From: Bombyx mori
Lineage: Eukaryota > Arthropoda > Insecta > Lepidoptera > Bombycidae
Assembly: GCF_030269925.1 (NCBI RefSeq)
Contig: NC_085110.1
Coordinates: forward strand, 6,944,001-7,008,000
Length of the DNA: 64,000 nucleotides
Reading direction: 5' to 3'
The notes beneath the pieces were generated by a model. The model was not told where the DNA came from. It saw only the letters and a list, made by a program, of their open reading frames with translations, and made no database searches. The position numbers were made by a program, and so were the translations under genes. Shown here piece by piece: positions 35,932-47,730 of this stretch; position 1 is the stretch's first letter, and every line of letters begins with the position of its first letter.

Positions 35932-36228
35932 ACGTCGTGTAATAAAAATCACACCCTTAAAATTATAATTTGCGTAATTACTGGTGGTAGGACCTCTTGT
36001 GAGTCCGCACGGGTAGGTATCACCACCCTGCCTATTTCTGCCGTGAAGCAGTAATGCGTTTCGGTTTGAAGGGTGGAGCAGCCGTTTTAACTATGCTGAG
36101 GCCTTAGAACTCATATCTCAGGGTGGGTAGCGAAATTTAGGTATATGTCTATGGGTTCCGGTAACCGCTTAACACCACGTGAGCTGTGAGATCGTCCACC
36201 CATCTATGCGATAAATAAATAAAATACA
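35932..36228 (+). repeat. Bm1 SINE, partial
   Basis: Starts GTCGTGTAATAAAAATCACA and continues through TTACTGGTGGTAGGACCTC, GTGAGTCCGCACGGGTAGG, TGAAGCAGTAATGCGTTTCG and GTCTATGGGTTCCGGTAACC to GTCCACCCATCTATGCGATA and an A-rich tail. It extends further 5' than the ~250-bp copies but still lacks the tRNA-like head. A short (TA)n run follows at about 36228-36248. Confidence 0.9.
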
Positions 36229-36248
36229 TACATATATATATATATAAA

Positions 36249-37209
36249 TAATACACCTATTCGACTGCCAACAAGAAGTTGTATAGCAGTTTTCACGAAT
36301 TAAAGTAAAAAAGATAGAGTTAGTAATTTATCTTGGCTCGGGAGTTCGTAGCTGTGAATTTTGCAGAGGGCAGTGCATTATGCGGGGCACGTAGGTTTGC
36401 TGTCTGCAGAACAGCGCGAGCGCGGGCGAATGCGCGGGTTGAGCGCGGCCAATATTCAGTCGGCTGCCGCGATATGGCCGTATCCGTCGGTTCGTATCAC
36501 TGAATCTCATATATTATTTAAAACCCTTCAGTATTCGGTGTAGCCGTCAGTAGACGTGAAGCTGACTGTGACTACACAGCGTATACAACAAGTGCTCGTT
36601 CAATATGAGAAATGAATAATTCTGGTAGACGCTACTTTGTAATAAGGCAATACCTAAACACAGCGTATAAAGTATATTTATTTATTTTAAAGACAAATTA
36701 ACGCAATGGCCGATTTTTTTTGCACTTGCACTGAAATCTGTGTAATCCGGAAAAAGCAATCTCCAAGAAGCAATAGGAAGAGGATTCCGTGCATATTTAT
36801 TGCCGGTCTAAACCGTTTCTCGGGTAATTCGGTACAAGCAAAGCGACATTATTTTTGTAGTAATTTCGGCGAATGTCCTTTAAAATATTCAGAGCGCCGT
36901 AGCTGAGCCCATTAACGTGCCCGAGCGCTATTCAGAGCGAGGACTCGTCCGCAAATGGCGGCGATATCATTAACTTGACCCCCACAACTATCCGACGCCC
37001 CACAAGTTTTTCCCAATATTACACAGGAGAGGTATTCGCGACAACATCTACCGTACATACGTATAGCGCATTTGAAAAATTGTTTGCTTACCTAACTTGA
37101 GTAATATTTTGCATCTATACAGAGTGTAGATGGAATTAAGGTCGCATACTAAAATCTTTAATATAGAACTCAATAGTTAATTGACATAATCATATTTTAT
37201 CCGGTCACG
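36249..37209. other. CpG-rich island, no recognised gene
   Basis: A GC- and CpG-rich island lies at about 36340-36500 within AT-rich DNA. Sixty-codon frames occur on both strands there and neither is recognised. A second GC-rich patch lies at about 36890-37010. Confidence 0.4.
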
Positions 37210-37461
37210 GTCCTCGTCGAATCCATTGCTTACGACGAAGGGCTCGACGAGCGAATTAACCCATAGACACATCCCACTGAGTTTCTCGCTGGATCTTCTC
37301 ACTGGGTCGCGTTTCCGATCCGGTGGTAGATTCTGCGAAGCACTGCTCTTGCTAGGGCCAGTGTTAGCAACACTTCCGGTTTCAGCCCCGTGAGCTCACC
37401 TACATGTAAGGGTGAAGCTGAAATAGCCCCTCAAGGCTATCAGCGTAGGTAGGGAAAAAAA
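37210..37461 (+). repeat. Repeat family B, best copy, with A-tail
   Basis: CACTGAGTTTCTCGCTGGAT, GGTCGCGTTTCCGATCCGG, TGGTAGATTCTGCGAAGCAC, CTTGCTAGGGCCAGTGTTAG, CCCCGTGAGCTCACCTACAT and CAAGGCTATCAGCGTAGGTA lead into an A-run at 37453-37461. This gives the sense orientation of the family and suggests a non-LTR retrotransposon 3' end. No reading frame is intact. Confidence 0.7.
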
Positions 37462-38332
37462 TATATATTACATCTCGTGAATTTGCATATGATGTACTTA
37501 AATAGAGAAGTACATATATGGACGAGGTCAGTGGTCTGTAGGAAAACACAATTAAATGTAAACGTTCCATACAATTCGTTTATCAGTGAGATATTTGAGT
37601 TTACTCTTTTTTTTCTTTTGATTCATTCCTCGCTTATTAATTTTGTATGATTTCTCAAATAAACTATTTTTATTCAATTTAATGAACCTAGTCATGGGTT
37701 CATCATGGGTTCAATCAAAGCCGTGTATTCATTTAAGTCGAATCTGTCGTCCTCCCTTAGAGTTTGAAGCAAAAATATTATCACTTTGTTGGTCTAGTAT
37801 TGATCCAAGTGTGTATGATTAGATAGGTATGTGGTAAAAAATTCGGTAACATTATTTTTTTCAATACCCTCTATCTTGAGACATGTCGAGTCTCAATGGC
37901 AAAATCGGTGTTTTGTACTTATTACTTTTCATGCTATAAATGAAACATTCCAAAAATTTCAAATCACTTTTTTGTATACAGCTTATAATAAACCTTTGTA
38001 TAATAAACGATACCTAAAGTGATTTTTATATCCTTATAGTTAAGCACTGATTTTGATTGTAGATACCTTTAGTCGTGATATAGTAGAGGGTGCAGGTGGA
38101 ACGCCGGAACAGTTAAGCCTACAACCCTGAGGTATGTTATATATTAGTCTGAACAGTTTAAAGTTACTTGTGGGCTCGCAAATAACCGAGGGTCCCGTCT
38201 ACAACTTGGTCTGCCCCCGCGAAATTACAGACTTTCGTCTCAACTCAAGTAACCTGTTGACGATCATATTATGTTAGACCGTATTTAAATATGATAAAAC
38301 TACTAAAGCTTGAGATTATCGGTAGGTAGGTT
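37462..38332. other. No recognised features
   Basis: A 63-codon plus-strand frame (37831-38022) is unrecognised. The rest is AT-rich. Confidence 0.4.
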
Positions 38333-38436
38333 TAAGGTGGGTGGCGCATTTACTTTGTAGATGTCTATGGGCTCCAGTAACTAAACACCAGGTGGGCTGT
38401 GAGCTCGTCCTACCATCTAAGCAATAATAAAAAAAA
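38333..38436 (+). repeat. Bm1 SINE 3' end
   Basis: AAGGTGGGTGGCGCATTTAC, TAGATGTCTATGGGCTCCAG, ACACCAGGTGGGCTGTGAGC and CATCTAAGCAATAATAAAAA. Only the last ~100 nt are present. Confidence 0.9.
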
Positions 38437-38534
38437 GGTAGTGGCTTGGCATTGCTGAGGTCCATGGGCGACGGTAACCACTCACCATCAGGTGGTCCGT
38501 ATGCTCGTCTGCCTACAAGAGCAATAAAAAAAAA
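38437..38534 (+). repeat. CR1-type LINE tail abutting Bm1
   Basis: GGTAGTGGCTTGGCATTGCT, GAGGTCCATGGGCGACGG, CACTCACCATCAGGTGGTCC and CTACAAGAGCAATAAAAAA. It starts immediately after the Bm1 A-tail and in the same orientation. Confidence 0.9.
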
Positions 38535-41500
38535 CAAAGAACTATGTTGCTGTATCATAAGCGACGAATGAGATAAATCAATAATAATATGTTGACGCAA
38601 TTTATCTATCATACCTACCGATTACCTACCTATCATTACTAGACAACGTACCGGGGCTTAGTTTATAAGGCTACTTACTTTACGTCCATCATTTTATTAT
38701 ATGACGAAATGTTTTTCGATTACTATTTTTAATCTCATATACTTATTGGATGCACCGTAACAAGGGTCGCTAAAATTTTCTCTGGAATCGCGAGTGGTTT
38801 AAGAGAATCTTAATCTTATGTACGGTTGTCATAGGAATTTTAGAATAGAAATGACTTGATACACGCAGATAATTTCAGAAACTGTGCATCCTGAAGTCAA
38901 TTCGACGCCTGAAAGAATTTCAATGGCGTGCATAGCCAGTTCAGTTTGAAATTTCATTCTTTTCGAACACATATATCGACTTCGTCCGGGAATCTACTTT
39001 ACATTTCTCATCGTAATGGCCATTCAGAGAAAATTGGAAAAGAAGTTTCATTTTCAAGTTCCTATCCTGGGTGGTATCACAGCCAATGTAGACATCTGAG
39101 CGTGCAATGTTTCAAGATAAACATCTCAAGTTCTTTTCTGGAAATATGAGCTGCTCACGGCCATCAGTTTCGTTCATGTCTATGATGAGATAGACGGATA
39201 TAACGGATATCATTGATTCAAAAAATTTTTGGAGTAAATGATTGAACTGATTTGTTAAATTCGTTTATTTCAACTAAAATAAACGAGCATGTTCTACTAA
39301 GACGACGGAAAAATAGCTAAGCGGGCTCGTCTTTTCTTCATAAATTTAACCGAATTTTTAGATGACCAATTTCATTTGGCCATTATTTCAAATAAAAAAT
39401 TTGATTTATTGTTTTTTTTTTAAACGGACTTCGTGCAAACAATGATTGTCATTTTAAATTAAAACACCTCTTTTTCGTTAGCATTTCAATTGTTATTCAG
39501 ATGCTTCTATTACTTCCGAAGCAATTTTTCATGACGCAATTCCATTTCTTAACCCAATTGTTAGAGTTGAAATAAAAACAATACGTAATTACGAACCGGC
39601 TCCAGGTAAAAATAAAGAATAAACGGCATTGCAATGTTTTCCTGGAATCTTGAGTGCAGGGTGAGGACGAAGGGGTCATAATGTGTGGCAAACACCCTGC
39701 TGAGGGTTCGACCTCATGGATGATGCTTATTGTGCCGATGACCTCTATCGATTCGAATGTTTCCGCAAACATAATTGCAAATTGGACGTTGCATGTCAAC
39801 TATGTATTTGCATTTGACCATTTAAATCTAGCTCTTGATTTAATTTACGTGATTACGATACTAGACGTGCCTCACGGTTTAACCCGCGTTACATTTATAA
39901 TTCAGAAATAATAAAACATGTTAACATTTCACGCGATAAAAACTTTCTTTTGTCACTTTCGAGTCCTCAAACAACCAATCGATTCAAATCAGACATAGTA
40001 TTACAATACATCAGATTCACCCGGTGTTGCTCGGTCAAGAAATAATCCTATGTCTTAATCCACCAAATTCGTTTAGACGTTAGCATTAACAAAAGTAAAA
40101 ACTTTCACTTTTAAATTAATATAAATATATATTTTCTTTCACAAAGAATGTTGTGAGCTTAAGCTAACAGTGACATGACGTTGCTCTGTAGATTTACCGG
40201 TAAAATGAAATATCAATACATCTGTAGTCTGTATTTGCAAAATATGTTTGTTGGATCTTCTTGAGGTAATCAAGGGTTTATCCGCAACGATTCGCCGGGG
40301 AGTCGGTATTGCCTTCGCGAGGCAGTGGTTTCCAATTCGCGGAGAAGCACCTCGCCCTCCTTAATTTACAACAGTGCTAACCACGAGGCCCGCACTTTGT
40401 ATTCATTACCTATCCGGATACCGCCCTCTAAGAGATTTAATACTTTATTTGTATGAATATAATTTGTTGATTTCCAGATATAAAGCAGATTTGTTTTCAC
40501 AAGGTTTTGCGTTTGTGATTTAAAAATAGTAACCAAACTATAATGACAGAATCATCTCAAGATAATAATAATAGTCATAAAAAACTTTTAATTTTTTGGA
40601 TATTAGACGTATTATTAACATTGTTGTAACATGTGATTTGATAAGCGTATTTAAAATGATTGTTTAATACAATACATTATCACAATTTATGTAAGTGAAA
40701 AGAATTTACGACTTTGCGCAAAGACGCTATAAATTATACTGACAAGTTGACTGGTGTACGTAGTCGGAAAGCAAATTAGGTGGCCCAGAGTAAACGAGTT
40801 ATGGCGAAGTTGTGGCAGCAGAAGTCCGCTCTGGGACCGACCAGTTATCCCGTCTAAATGTTCGCGGATGCTACCACAAACCAAAAGTAACTACTGGTAG
40901 ACCAAATTGAATGTTACCTACACTAACTATTGGCCCCTGACTAATGAAGCGTGTGGCTATTTAGTACGACTCCGAATGAAAATTAATTGGTATACTGTAT
41001 GTTTATTATGTTTATATAAAGGCTAGTCTTATGGGAATATTTTAATAAAAGTCTAATAAGAAAATTTCTTTTGTGAGGGAGAAACATTTCAAGATCCGCC
41101 CTGTGGCGTGCCGCTAACACTCCTTATAAATACTGGTAAGCCTCTGGCTTTTGTAGCTAATCTTTCGCGTGAAGATCGCCATTATACCGCTATTTATTAT
41201 TTTTGCCCTCACTTTTTCCTTTTTTTTTTTTCTAAAGTCAAGTCGAAACGTGCTTGATATTCCTAAAGGATTTTTTCGCTACTCGTTCCTCACTAAGTGC
41301 TCCTAAAAGAATTAAATATGCCTCTTTTCAGTGGCGTGCTCTCCGCAATGAAGTATTTCATACGGTTTTGAATTTCAAATTATGTTAATTTAGACATGGA
41401 ACTTTGCTCGCCTTTCAGTTGAAATTATATTTGCATTAAAACTAATAATCGCTGTTCCGCTTCGTTCAAGTAAAGAATATTATACAACATACTTATTCAC

Positions 41501-41780
41501 TTTTGTTATAAAACCATATTTTCTTAATATTATCTTACGATATATATTAAGTCGTTAAAAAGTAGGCCACGCACAGGTGGGTCACTTTAAATTATATAAA
41601 AATACATAATCAATATTACAAGGTGTTCAAATTCAAAATAAGTAATTTAGAGTTAAAAACTTGAGCTGGAAGAGATCGAATTGTGACAAATTTTAGCAAT
41701 AGCAGTGAAGTTGTGGGACACCTTAGTCGCGAGCCTGGAGCCTGCTTTGACATCGAACTTAACTTTAAGTGTCGCTAGCT
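38535..41780. other. No recognised gene
   Basis: AT-rich DNA. Overlapping frames at 39497-39799 (minus) and 39654-39911 (plus) are unrecognised and mutually exclusive. A GC-richer patch lies at about 40285-40420. No repeat could be assigned. Confidence 0.35.
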
Positions 41781-42220
41781 TTTTTTTTTATTGCTTAGAT
41801 GGATGGACGAGCTCACAGCCCACCTGATGTTAAGTGGTTACTGGAGCCCATAGACATCTACAACGTAAATGCGCCATCCACCTCGAGATATAAGTTCTAA
41901 GGTCTCAATATAGTTACAACGGCTACCCCACCCTTCGAACCGAAACGCATTACTGCTTCACGGCGGAAATAGGCGGGGTGGTGGCACCTACCCGTGCGGA
42001 CTCCCAAGAGGTCCCACCACCAGTGATTACGCAAATTATAATTTTGCGTGTTTGATTTTTATTACACAATGTTATTCCTTCACCGTGGAAGTAAATCACG
42101 AATATTTGTTAAGTACGTCTTTCATTAGAAAAATTGGTACCCGCCTGCGGGATTCGAACACCGGTGCATCGCTTCATACGAATGCACCGGACGTCTTATC
42201 CTTTAGGCCACGACGACTTC
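41781..42220 (-). mobile_element. Near full-length Bm1 SINE
   Basis: About 440 bp. Read on the minus strand it begins with a tRNA-like head: GAAGTCGTCGTGGCCTAAAG gives an A-box-like TGGCCTAAAGG, and GGTGTTCGAATCCCGC gives a B-box. The Bm1 body follows, then GGTGGGCTGTGAGCTCGTCC and AAGCAATAAAAAAAA at the left edge. It is one of two copies here that retain the internal pol III promoter. Substitutions suggest moderate age. Confidence 0.93.
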
Positions 42221-42366
42221 AAAATTATTAGAAACGCTATTTAGAAACCTGCGTCATGATGTGTTAGAAACTAGGAACAGTTTATCCTGGACACAGTATA
42301 GCTCAAGAAACGTTTGTGATTTTTTTCTTGCTTAGTATTAGTATTAATACCGCTTAGTATTAGGCT

Positions 42367-42513
42367 CCGATCAGATTAAGACGACTTTGGAATCCAGCCT
42401 CGATGTCGCTATCCACTGCGCGGAGGACAGAAGTGAATGGAGGAACATAGTCCTAACAAAAGTGCTCAGTAAAGGTCACGACCCTCAGAACTGAGGAATA
42501 CGACGCACGAAGG
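42367..42513 (+). mobile_element. Short LINE C-terminal fragment with target duplication
   Basis: Codons from 42369 read DQIKTTLESS, CAEDRSEWRN and KGHDPQN before a stop at 42492-42494. This wording resembles the C-terminal end of lepidopteran non-LTR elements (an EDRxxWR motif, then HDPQ and stop). Eleven bases, AGTATTAGGCT, are repeated on both sides (42356-42366 and 42514-42524), the expected target duplication. There is no poly-A. The clade is not determined. Confidence 0.55.
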
Positions 42514-42544
42514 AGTATTAGGCTGTGATCGGGGTTCATAGATA

Positions 42545-42762
42545 CATCACTTCACTCCGGATGTAAATTTCACCTTAAAACTTGCTTGGGAATAGCGGTT
42601 CTCTGTTCTACCCTAGCCTTAAAGCAACCACAAACATGACTGCTTTACGGCAGAAGGGTTAGCCTTGCGGGGCCCCATCACTCTCTAGGCTAGTAATAAT
42701 CATGCAAAATTTATATTAGGGCTTTCATTTTATCACAAGGTGTTCCTTCATCACGAAGACAT
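42545..42762 (-). repeat. Degenerate Bm1 SINE fragment
   Basis: AACATGACTGCTTTACGGCA, GTAATAATCATGCAAAATTT, TTCATTTTATCACAAGGTGT and TCCTTCATCACGAAG track the Bm1 order (ACTGCTTCACGGCAG, GTAATTACGCAAATT, TTTTTATTACACGATGTTA, TCCTTCACCGTGGAAG). Confidence 0.6.
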
Positions 42763-43781
42763 GCGTTACATTTATTTATGACAGAAAATGTCGCATCAGT
42801 CAGTTTTTTTTACGTTTTTATTGTATACGCAATCCGTTAAAAAGCTCTAAACGTATGTCGAAAAAGCTCAATTACCGATTCAGTGGCTCAACTACATTTG
42901 GTTAACCGATCTAAATGGCAATCCAAGTGCGTGTTGTATTGAATGGTCGTGGGCGGGCAATAATTCGATTTCGCGGTTATTTAGCGTGTAGGCGGCCCGA
43001 GTGGACCTCAGGTGCTTGCCGGTCGAAGTATGTAATCATATTGGACAATCCAATGCATTCGAATCAAATGGAAAGTTAAAATTAAAACACGTACTATTTT
43101 TGTTTTTCAAATGTTTACTGCTACGTGCACTTCGTTCTTCTCATACGAGCAAATATTTTTCTAAAAATATTACGATGCTACTGTAACTATGCAAATAAAT
43201 ATGGAACATAGAAATATAAAGCAAATTGACTTCGATCTTGTTGGAGATAAGCGAAATTTAAGTTCATTGAATTTATACTATAAAATATACTGTTGATAAT
43301 TTTCATTGTCTTTTTTTGTTTGTGACCTTTATTTACAAAGTAAAACATAAAACTATAATATAGCACCGTTCCGAAATATTATAAGTCTACTCCTAGTTCG
43401 GAATTTAGTTAGAATAAGGTCAATGATTAAGTATACTTGGAGCGGGAAGCATATTTCAGTTAGACGATGCAGGTGCGGTGTTCGCTGCAACTTCGATTAA
43501 TTCCCATAACGAGGCAGGTCCATCACGCGCACGCTCGTTTGTCTCCGGTCCAGCTATAAATACATCAGCGTACTTGCAATTTAATCCGTTTTGTTCCGCT
43601 TCCGTGGATACAGGCTTTCTCCCTCGCACTCCCACGTGGACCCACACGTTTCGGTCAGCGAAAGTTGCTGCAATTAATCTCTTACCTGGATGTGTTCTGT
43701 TGTATGGCGCGATTTAGAAATGAATTAAGTTGGATGAGCGTTATCTGGACTAATAGACACTATTAGGCATCTAGACTAATC
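42763..43781. other. No recognised gene
   Basis: AT-rich, with a GC-richer patch at about 43450-43690 where frames of 63 and 79 codons overlap on opposite strands. Neither is recognised. Confidence 0.4.
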
Positions 43782-43897
43782 TGTAGGCAGCGGCTTGGCT
43801 CTGTCCCTGGCATTGCTGAAGTCCATGGGCGACGGTAACCACTCACCATCAGGTGGGCCGTATGCTCGTCTGCCTACAAGGGCAATAAAAAAAAAAA
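43782..43897 (+). repeat. CR1-type LINE 3' tail
   Basis: GTAGGCAGCGGCTTGGCTCT, CCTGGCATTGCTGAAGTCC, CACTCACCATCAGGTGGGCC and TACAAGGGCAATAAAAAAA. Nearly identical to 22267-22381. Confidence 0.92.
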
Positions 43898-44548
43898 TTT
43901 GCGCTTTACGCGAATATTATCATAGATTTAGCAGCCCGTTGTTCAGTTATTAGCAGATTACGTAGACACTGTAATATGACAGTTGCTAGTTACCTTGATA
44001 TTTCATATCGAGTTACATACATTATTCATGTGAATAATGTCTATGCTACTCTTGTGACGGGTAATGATTATTTAGAATTAATTTTGGGATGGAAGGTATG
44101 GAAAAGCCATGCGACGGCAAAACCCGACCTGCCTCCAAGTAGGGAACGTTTAAAATTATTTAAGTGGAAAGACTTATTATCTTATATAATACATCAATGA
44201 AGCAATTAAAAGAAGAAATGATTTATAAAATGCCTTTGCAAGCATTATGCAAGGTCAACGAACTAAGTGTGATAACTTGTTTACTTTTATGTAGTTTTCA
44301 TGAAAAGTTCCTGCCTTGATGTTCAAAGCAGTAGCAGTTGCTGGAAAATTTACAAATTTGCGTACAAAGAGCAAAGCACTGGCGGGATAGTCTTTGTATG
44401 CAAATATTATTACAGGAGTCTACCGAAGGACCACACCGAAGCCACATATCGAGCTAAAGTACATATATACGGACAACGTCTTCAAAATAGTTTCGATTTA
44501 GAATAAGTTTATTTATATTATTATTATGATTATATATTATTATATTAT
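43898..44548. other. No recognised gene
   Basis: Frames of 74 and 68 codons (43976-44200, 44300-44506, plus) lack recognisable domains. Confidence 0.4.
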
Positions 44549-44978
44549 ATTTTTTGCTGAGGTGGATGGACGAGCTCACAGCCCACCTGGTGTTAAGGGG
44601 TTACTGGAGCCCATAGACATCTACAACGTAAATGCGCCACCCAGCTTAAGATATAAGTTCTAAGGTCTCAACTAATGTTACAACGGCTGCCCCACCCTTC
44701 AAACCGAAACGCATTACTGCTTCACGGCAGAAATAGGCAGGGTGGTGGTACCTACCCGTGCGGACTCACAAGACGTCCAGTAATTAAACAAATTATAATT
44801 TTGCGGGTTTGATTTTTATTACACGATGTTATTCGTTCACCGCGGAAGTCAATCGTGAAAAATTTTTGAGTACGTATTTCATTAGAAAAATTGGTACCCG
44901 CCTGAGATTCAAACATCGGTGCATCGCCTCAACACTTAGGTATGCACCAGACGTCTTATCCATTAGGCCACGACGACT
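44549..44978 (-). mobile_element. Near full-length Bm1 SINE
   Basis: About 430 bp in the same orientation as 41781-42220. The minus-strand head reads AGTCGTCGTGGCCTAATGG with a B-box region GATGTTTGAATCTC, a mutated form of GGTGTTCGAATCCC. The body and the GCTGTGAGCTCGTCCATCC 3' end are present. A 78-codon frame crossing its right part (44809-45045) is not a gene. Confidence 0.92.
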
Positions 44979-45999
44979 ACTTAGATTCCTAGACTTTAAA
45001 AATTCAAATACATATCAAACACATGTAACCAAGTACTTAGGGTAGCAAACGAACTGCATCAATTAGAGAATATTAGTAACGGTGATGGTCCTTCGGTCAA
45101 TAACTTTGTCGGATCGTCCAGTTGAACAATTCACCGACAAATCTGTGCTAAGCGTGTTAACATGGTTTCGAGGTTATTGCGGTGTACCGATCCGTGTGTC
45201 TAGATAATACACTGCACTGTACTCACCCATGTATCTATCTACCTGAATATTTTAGTTATCAATGCGTAGGTATATTAATTGCCGGATATTTGCCTACTAA
45301 TTGCATCATTAACCGTCTCGAATTGGTTCAATTAGGAGACGATCAACCATGTACTATAATAGTATATACATATTACTGTCAAAGCTACTATAGTATACAA
45401 CTCTGAGGAATTTCACAATGTTGACTAGCTTTTTGGATGATCGCAAGATATCATTGTGAAAAGCGCTTTGCCGAATCCAAGAAGCACTCTGTAAATATTG
45501 TAGATCGTTAGGATTTTTTAATCGTCAGGCACGTCTAAGGTTTGTTACCGCTTAGCGATAATGAAAAATTGGTTACAGCGAATGATTTCTGCATCTCAAT
45601 AAGTAGAAATCCAATGATATTATACTACTCGTATCATCTAGCTAGTTTAGCTATTTTCCGTCTAAATGTTATTAAATCATTTACATAAATATAACAAATT
45701 TGAGACGTTGTTGAGTTGTTTGTTTTCGAATGAGAATTTCATTTGTTTGTTTACCTAAACTTCGCTATTCAAAGGTTTGTAAGCAGACTAGAAAAATAGC
45801 TTTAAAAAGTCTCATGTATTTTTCAGAGCATGTATCTGACTGATGAACTGCTCCTATTGTTATAATAAAATTCCAACGCATTCCACAACATTCCAATTGT
45901 AGATTACATTAAGTACATTACATAAACAATACAAGTAGATTACATAAAAATAATAATCTAACATTTAAAAAAAAAAAAAAAGAATATATTTAAAAACAA
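44979..45999. other. No recognised gene
   Basis: AT-rich. The 74-codon frame at 45182-45406 is unrecognised. An A-run lies just before the repeat at 46000. Confidence 0.4.
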
Positions 46000-46142
46000 G
46001 ACATGCCCGCTGAGTTTCTTGCCAGTTCTTCTCAGGACAGAGGCTAGTTTTTGTGAATTGGCGGTAGTTCTTTTTGACGTTCAACAAGTATGTATACTTT
46101 CATTTAAAATATGTTGAATGAAAGTATACTTGATTTGATTTG
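46000..46142 (+). repeat. LINE-like 3' end with GATTT tail
   Basis: ATGCCCGCTGAGTTTCTTGC, GAATTGGCGGTAGTTCTTTT and TGACGTTCAACAAGTATG are familiar lepidopteran dispersed-repeat wording, followed by a hairpin (GTATACTTTCATT / AATGAAAGTATAC at 46092-46129) and a short GATTTGATTTG tail. Probably a non-LTR retrotransposon 3' end; the clade is not verified. Confidence 0.55.
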
Positions 46143-47527
46143 ACGAGCATGACGCTGTAGTAGTTAATTGAATCTCTTATTCAGTTCAGTGGTTAAAGTG
46201 CAACCTGTAACATTATTGAATTATAGACGCAATTAGAGACGTGACGATGTTTGGCGAGTGAATCGGGGCACAGGTCGGCACAGGCACGCGAGTGTCGGAC
46301 ATTGCAACTGACGGCACTCAATCACGTTGCCATACGAATGTGACGTGGGAGCATCTGCTAACTGAATTGACAAAGAGTAACATTTTCTCTAACATCTATA
46401 TATTAATGCGTGAAGCAAAAACTTTGTACCCTTTTTTACGAAAATTGCGCGGACGGAGGAGTATAACATTTCTCACACTTATAGAGAATATAGAGAAAGA
46501 GTGCAGAATACTATTTTTTTTTTAAATTGTGCAAAAAAAAATAATTAAATCAATAAAAAAAAACATTACACACACTACAATGTATTTGACACAACACATA
46601 CACACACGTTATATATACTCTTTGTTTATTGTCAAGCTTTTGTTATTGTTGAAAGTGTGTGGTCAAATTGAGAATAGATTAATATTGTTTGTCTTTAATA
46701 TTATTTGTCTACAGTGTAGCCTGGACAAAATCTGTGATTATAGAAGTATAATAGTCTATGACAATAGAACCATAATAATGTCCAAACTTAAAATTTTAAT
46801 GAATTATAGTCGAATTTCGATTACAGAGGGATCACTAGTAGTTTTTAAATCGCCTGCGTTTGGAAGTGGAACATTCTGTATAACGCTTCCAAAGTCTTTG
46901 TATTTAGTCCTCCATTCATCGAGATAACGGCAGATTCCGAGGCGGCAACGGAAAACAATTACGTCATTACAAAAGATTTAAGGATTCTAATTACGCGCGA
47001 GATCCTTTCATCTGTAAACTCAGATCGGATACGTATCCTTCCCATTATCGTGCACCATAAACATTTCTGGATTTCATATCCGCGGCACGGCCAGGACCGC
47101 TTCGCTTATTACGCCAACGGGGAAAAGAATAACATTGTTTCGGCACTTTTGACACGGATTCCGGATGCCTACGTTCATATTCTCTGCCGTTAATATTCTG
47201 CACAGCGCGTCTGACCTTTTTTATTTGTATCTAAAATTGAACATTTTGTAGCGACAACGAGCGCCTGGGACACTCCCCTTTGCCACTTTGTTCTCAACCA
47301 GGTGCACTAACGACCGTCATTGTCAAAATTGGCAGTCCACGATCAAATGTTCCGTTGTTAAAACGCTTTTAAAATACATTTCTTTTTTATCGGCGTATAA
47401 ATCTCAAGTATGTCTTGTTGACTCTGGTATCGGTTATGGTAATCAGTCTTCATCAAGTGGCTCGCACATCTGCCTTTTTCAACATTATATCACTATCATA
47501 GTTGAAGACATGAGTAAATGCTGGTTT
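46143..47527. other. No recognised gene
   Basis: Frames of 77, 132 and 94 codons (46292-46525, 46529-46927, 47288-47572, plus) show no domain. The last overlaps a LINE fragment. GC-richer DNA lies at about 46930-47220. Confidence 0.35.
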
Positions 47528-47730
47528 GTTTTTTATTGCCCTTGTAGGCAGACGAGCACACGGCGCACCTGATGATGAGTGGTTACCGTCGCCCATGAAC
47601 TTCAGGAATGCCAGGGGTAGAGCCAAGCCGCTGCCTACCGCTTAATACTCTCCACAAGCCTCGTTTGAAGAAGGACATGTCATAGCGCTCGGGAAACACC
47701 GTGGAGGGGAGCTCATTCCATAGCCGGAAG
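47528..47730 (-). repeat. CR1-type LINE 3' end with a short coding remnant
   Basis: On the minus strand: a remnant of the reverse transcriptase C-terminus (the RLWNELPSTVF region, CTATGGAATGAGCTCCCCTC), then the tail GTAGGCAGCGGCTTGGCTC, CTGGCATTCCTGAAGTTC and GCCTACAAGGGCAATAAAAA. It extends about 90 bp further 5' than the tail-only copies. Confidence 0.88.

Noticed and set aside
39497..39911. Overlapping frames as a host exon
   Set aside because: The two strands are equally open, there are no domain matches and no clear splice context. Left as unrecognised.
42150..42220. tRNA gene on the minus strand
   Set aside because: It is the tRNA-like head of the Bm1 SINE. The same head occurs, more mutated, at 44900-44978.
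46529..46927. 132-codon plus-strand frame as a gene
   Set aside because: No domain is recognised and the start lies in a low-complexity A-rich stretch.
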